From: Pseudomonadota bacterium
GTDB lineage: Bacteria; Pseudomonadota; Alphaproteobacteria; Rhizobiales; Kaistiaceae
Assembly (NCBI GenBank): GCA_023433185.1
Contig: JAEZEN010000630.1
Location: forward strand, 1-6,059
Reading direction: 5' to 3'
DNA: 6,059 nt
Positions 1 through 5,639 of the stretch are shown here, one piece after another. A program made the position numbers and the translations under genes. The number at the start of each line of letters is the position of its first letter. Position 1 is the first letter of the stretch. The notes under the pieces are model-generated. The model was not told the DNA's origin. It saw only the letters and a program-made list of their open reading frames with translations, and did not search any database.

Positions 1-655
1 GGGCGGCGGGCTCGGAGATGCAGATCTCGGCTGCCACGTCGGCCTGCGAGAAGCCCTCGTTGGCGACGCGGACGACGAGGCGGCCGTCTTCGCCAGCGTG
101 ACGGACGACATCGCGAACGATAAGTCCGGGCGTTCCGTAATGGTCTGGACCGTTGTCTCCGATCAGGTCGGGATCGAGTTCGACGGAAAGGCGCCGCGTG
201 TTCCGTTCGCGGAGGTCCATCCGGGCCACATCCCGCTCGACGTTCATGAGGATGGTCGCCGCGATCCGCTGGACGGCATGAAGATCGAGGCGGCGGACCT
301 GGTCGACGGCGTGGTCGAGAACGAGGGAGGGGAGTTCGTCGACCATCTCGACCCGGCGGCTCAGCCGATGGAACATCGCGTCGAGCCCGGGCCAGAGGGC
401 GAGGAGCACGACGGTCACCGCGGTGTCGCTAGCCGCCGAGCGCGACTGCGCGACCGAGATCAGCGCGGCGAGGATGTCGTTCTTCTCGTCGGCCGAAGCG
501 GGACCATGGTGGAGATGGTCGAGGAGGGCACCGACATCGGTGAACCGCGCCAGGGCGGGATGCTGGTCATGCATCGTCGCGAAGGCGCGGCTGAAGGTGA
601 GTGTCGAGTACGAGCGCACGAGGCTCTGGTGGATGCTGTTCCAGCTGAAGGGCAT
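1..655 (-). CDS. Sigma-70-like helix-turn-helix protein, C-terminus beyond window edge
   Basis: The reading frame stays open from an ATG at 655 to the left edge, giving 218 residues without a stop. Residues 60-150 are mostly helical and end in a stretch (RRLDLHAVQRIAATILMN, then ERDVARMDLRERN) that resembles the helical core of sigma-70 region 2. Residues 199-218 (NEGFSQADVAAEICISEPAA) are a good match to a region 4 type helix-turn-helix, cut by the window edge. The arrangement suggests a sigma-factor-like or LuxR-type DNA-binding regulator, but the region 2 resemblance is weak and promoter recognition is only inferred. The ATG at 655 is chosen because an in-frame TGA lies about 50 bases upstream, no other ATG falls between, and a weak AGGCG sits 4 bases before it. 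It follows the zinc-finger gene by 95 bases on the same strand. The plus-strand frame over 98-859 is its shadow. Confidence 0.72.
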   Translation of the reverse strand, partial: MPFSWNSIHQSLVRSYSTLTFSRAFATMHDQHPALARFTDVGALLDHLHHGPASADEKNDILAALISVAQSRSAASDTAVTVVLLALWPGLDAMFHRLSRRVEMVDELPSLVLDHAVDQVRRLDLHAVQRIAATILMNVERDVARMDLRERNTRRLSVELDPDLIGDNGPDHYGTPGLIVRDVVRHAGEDGRLVVRVANEGFSQADVAAEICISEPAA

Positions 656-675
656 GGGACGCCTGCCGTTCGGCC

Positions 676-723
676 GGGCGTCCAGCGCCTCGTATGGCCA
701 GGGTCAGGGCGTCGTGCGCCTCG
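676..723. promoter_or_regulatory. Pair of GGCG-N5-CGCC dyads before the sigma-like gene
   Basis: Two near-identical 17-base copies, GGGCGTCCAGCGCCTCG at 676-692 and GGGCGTCGTGCGCCTCG at 707-723, start 31 bases apart, about three helical turns. Each contains a short dyad GGCG-N5-CGCC. They fill much of the 95-base spacer between the zinc-finger gene and the sigma-like gene, so a tandem operator or paired small RNA hairpins are possible. In a GC-rich genome such 4-bp arms arise easily; the case rests on the repetition and position rather than on either dyad alone. Confidence 0.35.
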
Positions 724-750
724 CTATCGGGGTGGATTTGAAAGGGGCCG

Positions 751-984
751 TCAGGTCGCAGCCGAGGCGGCGTGGTTGAGCGTCCCGCAACTGCAGGCCG
801 ACATGACCGGGAAGCCGGTCATGTATTCGAGGCCGCGGCTGGTGCGGATGTGCATCTGACCGTCACGGTAGATGCCCAGCAGCTTGTTGCAGTTGGTGCA
901 GCGCCACTGCCTCGGGGCACCATGGAGGCCATGGCGGATGCGGTGCGTCGTCGGGGCAATCCGGGAGGGGGTGGGAGTCGTCAT
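751..984 (-). CDS. Com-like small zinc-finger protein
   Basis: A 77-residue protein with a Cys pattern CxxC (C29, C32, within WRCTNCNKLLG) and a second pair C64 and C66 (ACSCGTLN). The CxxCNKLL block followed by CGTLN is the signature of the Com family; phage Mu Com is an RNA-binding zinc finger that activates translation of the mom DNA-modification gene. Two details are unusual: about 31 residues separate the Cys pairs, more than in Mu Com, and the second pair is C-x-C rather than C-x2-C, so metal binding may be altered. The start at 984 is preferred because AGGAG lies 10 bases upstream. An in-frame ATG at 1020 would add 12 residues but has no visible Shine-Dalgarno. It lies between the 600-residue gene and the sigma-like gene on the same strand. 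An RNA or DNA-binding regulatory role is inferred from the family. Confidence 0.7.
   Translation of the reverse strand: MTTPTPSRIAPTTHRIRHGLHGAPRQWRCTNCNKLLGIYRDGQMHIRTSRGLEYMTGFPVMSACSCGTLNHAASAAT
801..824. repeat. Perfect 10-bp inverted repeat inside the zinc-finger gene
   Basis: ACATGACCGG at 801-810 and CCGGTCATGT at 815-824 are perfect inverted copies separated by GAAG. On the minus-strand transcript this folds into a 10-bp stem with a four-base loop. It lies in codons 54-61 of the Com-like gene (YMTGFPVM), so the coding sequence constrains it. It could be a protein-binding palindrome, an mRNA structure or a chance result of the ATGACC/GGTCAT codons. Confidence 0.6.
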
Positions 985-990
985 TGCGAG

Positions 991-1015
991 GGTGCTCCTC
1001 TGTTGCAGGAGCACC
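991..1015 (-). promoter_or_regulatory. Hairpin covering the Shine-Dalgarno of the zinc-finger gene
   Basis: GGTGCTCCT at 991-999 and AGGAGCACC at 1007-1015 are a perfect 9-bp inverted repeat around a 7-base loop. Read on the minus-strand mRNA, the 3' arm begins with AGGAG, the only Shine-Dalgarno-like sequence before the ATG at 984, so folding would hide it. Seen directly: the repeat, its position and the overlap with AGGAG. Inferred: translational control of the downstream start. If translation instead begins at 1020, the hairpin lies within codons 2-10. Confidence 0.5.
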
Positions 1016-1033
1016 TCCATTGACCCGCAGAAT

Positions 1034-1074
1034 CGGAGTTCGTCAGTGGGCCGAACGGAGTTGAAACGGAGTTG
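1034..1074. repeat. Three CGGAGTT direct repeats in 11-bp phase
   Basis: CGGAGTT occurs at 1034-1040, 1056-1062 and 1067-1073, with start-to-start distances of 22 and 11 bases, two turns and one turn of the helix. The last two copies extend to AACGGAGTTG (1054-1063 and 1065-1074) placed head to tail. All three lie in the noncoding spacer after the stop of the 600-residue gene and upstream of the zinc-finger gene. Same-face spacing suggests a multi-copy protein-binding site or operator. Copy-slippage of a short tandem unit is an alternative. Confidence 0.45.
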
Positions 1075-1077
1075 GGA

Positions 1078-2880
1078 CTACGTCGCGATTTCCCAGTGGC
1101 TCCACTTGGGCGACCGCACGAAGCCAGCCTTCAGCTTGCTCCATAGCTCCGATCCAAAGATGTTCGACAGGGACTGATCCTCGATTCCCTTCTTTAGGTC
1201 TCGCGAGGCCACCGGTCCTTTCCCGGTGTTGTGGGCATCGACGAGCTTCTGAATCACCTGAACCCGATGGGGTCCCTCGATGTCGATGGTGCCCTTGCCG
1301 GGCACTGACAGCGTCCCTTCCCCTTCTCCCCTGAGTGTGAACTCGACCGTCTGGCCGCCGGCCGCCAGTCGCCGACTACGCCGGAAGGCAGCGCGCAGGC
1401 TGTCAGCCTTCAGCTTCATCTCCGTCGCGTCGACCTCAAGGTGATCGATGATCGGCGAGAGGACATTGGCTGCGAGGGAGGAGCCGGCCACCTTGCCGGC
1501 CTGCAGGACGAGTCCGATCCCTTGGTCGCTGCGCGCCCGAAGCTCCGTATCGACGGCGGCGCGAACCTTGTCGTCATCGATCCCGCGCGCGAGGTAGACC
1601 GGCACGTCGCGCTCATCGATCCGGAGTGCGCCAAGCGCCAGAAGGTGGGGGCTGATCTCGCTGACGGCCGCCACGTCCAGCACCCCCGAGATTCGCTGCC
1701 GGAGATGCTGGGCCACCCATCCATCCCGGACCCTGAAGACGCGATGCCTTTCCGGTGATCCGACGAGCGCTTCCTGGCCGGTCGCCGTCCTGAGAGTATG
1801 CCCTTCGGGACTGGGGACGACCGTCGCGTCAACCTGTCCGAGATCATCCTCGTCCTCGATGATGTTATCGCCTTCCCAACCTGCGGGTACCAGAAATCCG
1901 AGGTCGATCAGGAGCGTGGGGTCGATGCCGCGGTCGTGCAGCCATGCACCGCTGACCCTCTCCGCGCCGGTGTCCCAGAGCGCAAGCACCGCGGGAAGCA
2001 CCGCCACGCTCTCGGCTTCGCTTGCCTCGCGACCCTCGCGAAGGATGCCCCAGTGCCGCAGCAGGCGGTGCCCGAGGACACGCTCGAACGAATCATCGAT
2101 GCTGAGCAGGCTGCTCGTGTTGCGGTCGGTGATGGTGAAGTCCAGCGTCTGTTCCGTGTCGCTTCCCACCCGTCGATACCGGACGGCGATCTCGATGAAC
2201 CGTACAGCCACGGCGCGTTCGAATATCTTCCCGAGGCCCGGCTGGCTCTTGATGACGGTGGTGATGTCCTCCTCGATGGTCGTAGAGAGGGACAGACGGG
2301 TGGCCAGGCTGCCGATGCTGATGTCGGCCCTGATGACCTTCGCGCTCAGGATGACCACATCGTCAAGATGCGGGGTCGGCAGGTCGAACCCTGCCAGGAA
2401 CTGCGCGATGTCGTAGGCCTGGAAATCTACCGGCTGACTGGAGAAGGACTGGTCGAGAACGATCTCGATGAAGCTCTCGGCGATCTTGTCCCGAAGCCGT
2501 CTCGTGCCGGCCCGAACGTGGACCCGCCCGGTCGACGGCGTGTAGACGATCATCGCCTCGCCCGGGGGGCGGAAGTAGAAGCGGCTGCGGACACCATCAT
2601 CGTCGATCTGTCGCACGCTGGTCGGCGGATCGGGATGGAAGAGCAGGTACATCTCGGCGGCCGGCTCATCTCCCTCCGCCGGGACATCGAACCTATCGAC
2701 GTCGTATCCGTCGCCGCGATCGAGGCTGTCCTTCAGATCGACGAGGAGGTCGTCGAGCAAAGCCCTTCCGTCTTCCATCTCGTCGCCGTTCGCGGGATCG
2801 GCGGAGAAGGTCTGGTAGTGCTTGTCGTATCGCCGGTAGAGCCGGAGATGGAGCGTGTTCTCCGCCGCCTCGAACAGCAT
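1078..2880 (-). CDS. Uncharacterised 600-residue protein with winged-helix-like C-terminus
   Basis: I do not recognise a named family. The frame has no stop over 600 residues and an even, soluble composition with no signal peptide or membrane segment. Residues 1-60 are acidic and helical after an opening strand-like stretch (TLHLRLYRRYDKHYQTF). Residues 78-145 alternate strands (MYLLFHPDP, RFYFRPPGEAMIVYTP, RVHVRAG) with a helix. Residues 250-335 include a helical block (SFERVLGHRLLRHWGI). Residues 515-600 look like a separate domain: a beta hairpin (GTLSVPGKGTIDIEGP), then helices and a terminal wing ending KWSHWEIAT, compatible with winged-helix DNA binding. The ATG at 2880 is preferred because the frame beyond it lies antisense to clear recombinase coding sequence. 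That ATG has no good Shine-Dalgarno, and the upstream DNA belongs to a broken recombinase, so its own 5' end or promoter may be lost. It heads the leftward gene set; function unknown. Confidence 0.75.
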   Translation of the reverse strand: MLFEAAENTLHLRLYRRYDKHYQTFSADPANGDEMEDGRALLDDLLVDLKDSLDRGDGYDVDRFDVPAEGDEPAAEMYLLFHPDPPTSVRQIDDDGVRSRFYFRPPGEAMIVYTPSTGRVHVRAGTRRLRDKIAESFIEIVLDQSFSSQPVDFQAYDIAQFLAGFDLPTPHLDDVVILSAKVIRADISIGSLATRLSLSTTIEEDITTVIKSQPGLGKIFERAVAVRFIEIAVRYRRVGSDTEQTLDFTITDRNTSSLLSIDDSFERVLGHRLLRHWGILREGREASEAESVAVLPAVLALWDTGAERVSGAWLHDRGIDPTLLIDLGFLVPAGWEGDNIIEDEDDLGQVDATVVPSPEGHTLRTATGQEALVGSPERHRVFRVRDGWVAQHLRQRISGVLDVAAVSEISPHLLALGALRIDERDVPVYLARGIDDDKVRAAVDTELRARSDQGIGLVLQAGKVAGSSLAANVLSPIIDHLEVDATEMKLKADSLRAAFRRSRRLAAGGQTVEFTLRGEGEGTLSVPGKGTIDIEGPHRVQVIQKLVDAHNTGKGPVASRDLKKGIEDQSLSNIFGSELWSKLKAGFVRSPKWSHWEIAT

Positions 2881-2893
2881 GGGCTCGTTGATG

Positions 2894-3463
2894 TACCCCG
2901 GCGAGCACGACGCCATCATCGACCGCGAGACCTGGGATCGCGTGCGCGACATCGTGAAGGAAAGCCCGCGCAGGCGGGCGGCACGCACGCGCTCGGACAC
3001 GCCAGCGCTGTTGAAGGGGCTACTGTTCGGTCCCGACGGCGCGGCGTTCTCGCCAACGCATACCCGGAAGGGCGGGCGTCTGTACCGCTACTACGTCAGC
3101 CAGACGGTGCTGAAGCACGGTGCGGGAGCCTGCCCGGTCGGCCGCGTCCCCGCGGGCGAAATCGAGGCCGCGGTCATCGACCAGCTTCGCGCGGTGTTTC
3201 GTCAGCCCGAGATCGTCGCGGGGACATGGAAGGCGGCGCGTGCCCATGGCGGCGACGTAGCCGAGGGCGACGTCCGAGCGGCCCTGCAGCAGTTCGACTC
3301 GTTGTGGGACGACCTCTTCGCCGCCGAACAGGCACGCGTCGTGGCGCTGCTGGTCGAGCGGGTCGACATCGGGACAGATGGGCTGAACGTCCGCCTCTGC
3401 GTCAACGGGCTTAGCGGCCTCGCGAGCGAGATGTTAGCCAACGAAACGAGAGCGGCGGCATGA
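2894..3463 (+). pseudogene. Large serine recombinase, C-terminal remnant
   Basis: About 189 residues match the tail of large serine recombinases of alphaproteobacterial type. They begin in the recombinase domain (YPGEHDAIIDRETWDRV) and continue through a zinc-ribbon-like region (ALLKGLLFGPDGAAFSP, RKGGRLYRYYVSQ, ACPVGRV) to the usual helical end (LWDDLFAAEQARVVALLVER, then VDIGTDGLNVRLCVNGL). The zinc-ribbon cysteines are mostly replaced, as I recall for this subfamily. Whole members run to roughly 500-700 residues; the catalytic resolvase domain with its nucleophilic serine and most of the recombinase domain are absent. The frame is open further left (GTG at 2855), but residues there do not fit the family and are antisense to the divergent gene. 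It cannot be an active recombinase by itself. Its stop overlaps the start of the next gene. Confidence 0.85.
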
Positions 3464-3849
3464 CCGGCGGCACGTCAATTCCCGAGACCATCACCATCCA
3501 TGTTCCCTTTTGCCCCGTGAAGCACGGCGGGCGGAAGGAGATGCAGCTGCCCGACGGCACCACGCAGCCCCGTCGGACCGATGGCGCACTGGTCAAAGCT
3601 CTGGCCCGCGCGTTCCGCTGGAAGCGCATGCTGGAGTCGGGTGACTTCGCCACCATCGCCGAACTGGCCGAACGCGAAGGCATCGCGCCGTCGTATATTA
3701 CCCGCGTTCTGCGCCTCGCGCAGCTTGAACCAGGTATCATTGACGCGCTTCTCGATGGACGACAGGGGCTGACCATTACCCTCGCCCGACTGATGCAGCC
3801 GTTTCCACAAAACTGGTGTGAGCAGAAGGACACCTTCTTGCGTCCCTGA
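3460..3849 (+). CDS. Recombinase-associated helix-turn-helix protein
   Basis: A 129-residue protein whose ATG overlaps the stop of the recombinase remnant (ATGA), so the two were translationally coupled. The N-terminal part (ETITIHVPF, GGRKEMQLPDG) is followed by a basic helix (TDGALVKALARAFRWKR) and a clear helix-turn-helix at residues 64-90 (ATIAELAEREGIAPSYITRV), similar to ParB/KorB-type motifs. Small proteins of this kind commonly sit directly behind large serine recombinases in alphaproteobacteria. A role as a DNA-binding accessory or regulator of recombination is inferred. The last residues (NWCEQKDTFLRP) are less typical but I see no frameshift. It appears intact although its partner is broken; its expression now depends on whatever transcription crosses the truncation. 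Confidence 0.75.
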   Translation: MTGGTSIPETITIHVPFCPVKHGGRKEMQLPDGTTQPRRTDGALVKALARAFRWKRMLESGDFATIAELAEREGIAPSYITRVLRLAQLEPGIIDALLDGRQGLTITLARLMQPFPQNWCEQKDTFLRP

Positions 3850-3942
3850 CGCCCACCTCACTTCGGACATTCCGCTCAACCGCTGCTATTGCCTCGCTGG
3901 GCTAAATTCCCAAAGTGCTAATGGCATAACGGGGGGAGTCGC
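3850..3942 (+). promoter_or_regulatory. Intergenic leader before the antitoxin/hsdM genes, with a weak palindrome
   Basis: These 93 bases separate the recombinase-associated gene from the Phd-like gene and are the natural place for the promoter of the restriction operon. I see no convincing -35/-10 pair. An imperfect palindrome, TGCTAATGGCA at 3916-3926 (8 of 11 positions symmetric), lies just before the ribosome binding site and could be an operator of the kind Phd/YefM antitoxins bind. This is weak and based on position. Confidence 0.25.
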
Positions 3943-4101
3943 ATGCAGATCCTGAGCGCGAATAGCGGGAAGTCCGGTTTCGGACGGTTGATGGATATCG
4001 CTCGAACCGAGGCGATGGCCGCAGCGGTGACCAAGCACGGCGAAACCGTGGTCGTCGATGATTGTGAGCGGCTCAAGGTGCTTGGGGCCGCCGCACCCTA
4101 A
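3943..4101 (+). CDS. Phd/YefM-like antitoxin, short and probably degenerate
   Basis: A 52-residue frame with a strong Shine-Dalgarno (GGGGAG, 4 bases before the ATG). The sequence MQILSANSGKSGFGRLMDIA followed by VTKHGETVVV and ERLKVLG follows the Phd/YefM order: N-terminal DNA-binding fold, then a K/RHG-x-VVVV strand, then EYERL. Phd-family antitoxins bind their own promoter and neutralise a toxin such as Doc or a RelE-type protein. Here it is shorter than the usual 75-90 residues. The region between VVV and ERL (DDC) is compressed relative to the family pattern, roughly VVVVMSVEEYERL, suggesting an in-frame deletion. No toxin gene follows; hsdM begins 26 bases downstream. It may be an orphan relic or a small regulator of the restriction operon. 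Confidence 0.65.
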   Translation: MQILSANSGKSGFGRLMDIARTEAMAAAVTKHGETVVVDDCERLKVLGAAAP

Positions 4102-4127
4102 GCCCCCGGTGGCGCTCGGAGTGAAGA

Positions 4128-5639
4128 ATGAACGATTCGTTGAACAATGGTCTGCAATTGAAATCTGCGATGTGGGACGCCGCGAATACTCTTCGCGGCT
4201 CAGCTGTCGATCGCACAGACTGGAAGGGCTACATTCTGCCCTTGCTGTTCTTCAAGCGTATCTCCGACGTCTGGGACGAAGAAACGGCTGAAGCCCGCGA
4301 GGTTTATGGCGAAGCCGATCCTTCACTATTTCCGGAGGTGCACCGTTTCGTGCTGCCAGACGGCTGTCATTGGAACGACATTAGGGAAGTGCCCGCGAAT
4401 GTCGGTGCCGCCCTCCAAAAAGCCATGCAGGAGATCGAGCGGGCCAATCCGGACACGCTGTTTCGCGTTTTTGGCGCGGCTGACTGGGGCAACAAGGAGA
4501 AATTCTCTGACGAGTTGCTGAAGGATCTGATCGAGGGGTTCTCGGAGATCGGGCTCGGCAACGCCACTGTCAGCACCGACGTGCTCGGCGATGCCTACGA
4601 GTATCTGGTGGGCAAGTTTGCCGACGTCACCCGTCGCAATAAGGCGGGCGAGTTCTACACGCCGCGCAGCGTCGTGCGCATGATGGTGGAGATTCTTGAT
4701 CCGCGTGAGGGTGAGAGCATTTATGATCCCGCCTGCGGCACGGGCGGCATGCTGCTTGGGGCTATCGAGCATGTCATGCGCAAGGGCGGCGATCCGCGCA
4801 CCTTCTACGGCAAGATCTACGGCCAGGAGAAGAACCTGACCACGGCCGCGATCGCCCGGATGAACCTTGTCCTGCACGGGATCGAGGACTTCCAGGTGGC
4901 CCGTGAGGACACGTTGCGGAACCCGGCCTTCACGGATTCCAGCACCGGCGGCCTTGCCACCTTCGACTGTGTCATCGCGAACCCGCCGTTCTCGCTCAAG
5001 GAATGGGGGCGTGACCTGTGGGAGGCCGACCCCTGGGGCCGCGCACAGTACGGCATCCCGCCTGAAAGCTACGGTGACTACGCTTTCGTCCAGCACATGA
5101 TCGCGTCGATGGCGGCGACGGGGAACAGCCGCATGGCGGTGGTTCTTCCGCAGGGCGCGCTGTTCCGGAAATCGGCCGAAGGCTCGATCCGGCAGGCCCT
5201 GCTGGAAAAGGACATGGTCGAGGCGGTCATCGGCCTTGCGCCGAACCTGTTCTACGGGACGCAGCTGGCCGGATGCGTCGTCATCCTGCGCCGCAAAAAG
5301 CCCGAAGCCCGCAAGAACAAGGTCCTTATCATCGACGCCTCTGGCCTGTTCCGCAAAGGCCGGGCGCAGAACTTCCTCGATCAAGAGCACAGCGACCAGA
5401 TCGTCGCCTGGTACCGCGCATTCGAGGATGTCGAGGATCGTGCCAAAGTGGCGACTCTGGACGAGATCAGGAAGGAAGGCTGGACGCTCAACATCTCGCG
5501 CTACGTCCTGCCGCCCATTGGCCAGGACATCCCGCCGCTGCCCGAAGCCGTCGAGGCGTTCAAGACTGCGCTGGCCGACGCCCGGGCGGCCGAGGACCAC
5601 CTGCGCAAGGTGCTGGTCGAGGGAGGGTGGCTGCAATGA
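4128..5639 (+). CDS. hsdM: Type I restriction-modification DNA methyltransferase subunit M (first copy)
   Basis: A complete 503-residue HsdM, the N6-adenine methyltransferase subunit of a type I restriction-modification complex. It transfers methyl groups from S-adenosylmethionine to adenines in a target chosen by HsdS. The N-terminal HsdM helical domain spans about residues 10-145 (ILPLLFFKRISDVWDEE). The catalytic domain follows: GEFYTPR at 174-180, SAM-binding motif I DPACGTGGM at 200-208, and catalytic motif IV NPPF at 285-288. The C-terminal helices are typical. Length fits the family. The start is supported by GGAG 6 bases upstream, 26 bases after the Phd-like gene. Its stop overlaps the ATG of a second hsdM (ATGA), so both are co-translated. 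All visible catalytic motifs are intact. Confidence 0.96.
   Translation: MNDSLNNGLQLKSAMWDAANTLRGSAVDRTDWKGYILPLLFFKRISDVWDEETAEAREVYGEADPSLFPEVHRFVLPDGCHWNDIREVPANVGAALQKAMQEIERANPDTLFRVFGAADWGNKEKFSDELLKDLIEGFSEIGLGNATVSTDVLGDAYEYLVGKFADVTRRNKAGEFYTPRSVVRMMVEILDPREGESIYDPACGTGGMLLGAIEHVMRKGGDPRTFYGKIYGQEKNLTTAAIARMNLVLHGIEDFQVAREDTLRNPAFTDSSTGGLATFDCVIANPPFSLKEWGRDLWEADPWGRAQYGIPPESYGDYAFVQHMIASMAATGNSRMAVVLPQGALFRKSAEGSIRQALLEKDMVEAVIGLAPNLFYGTQLAGCVVILRRKKPEARKNKVLIIDASGLFRKGRAQNFLDQEHSDQIVAWYRAFEDVEDRAKVATLDEIRKEGWTLNISRYVLPPIGQDIPPLPEAVEAFKTALADARAAEDHLRKVLVEGGWLQ

Noticed and set aside
98..859. Plus-strand frame of 253 residues at the left end
   Set aside because: The opposite strand encodes a sigma-like protein with a helix-turn-helix and then the zinc finger with its cysteines; the plus frame is their complement.
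2855..2893. GTG start at 2855 as the true N-terminus of the recombinase
   Set aside because: The first 13 residues are antisense to the 600-residue gene and do not resemble any recombinase segment; family similarity starts at 2894.
2881..3000. N-terminal extension of the 600-residue protein to the ATG at 3000
   Set aside because: These 40 codons are antisense to conserved recombinase residues (YPGEHDAIIDRETWDRV onward) and read as basic low-complexity sequence.
1798..3414. Long open plus-strand frame (about 538 residues) over the 600-residue gene and recombinase remnant
   Set aside because: It lies antisense to the better-composed minus-strand gene and then out of frame with the recombinase tail. 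Its translation is low-complexity in Arg, Gly and Ala with no domain, a typical GC-rich shadow.
3411..3879. Overlapping minus-strand frames opposite the helix-turn-helix gene
   Set aside because: They have no recognisable domain and lie antisense to a gene coupled by ATGA to the recombinase remnant.
4326..5636. Minus-strand frame of about 436 residues opposite hsdM
   Set aside because: It is fully antisense to an unmistakable HsdM with intact catalytic motifs, and its product shows no family features.
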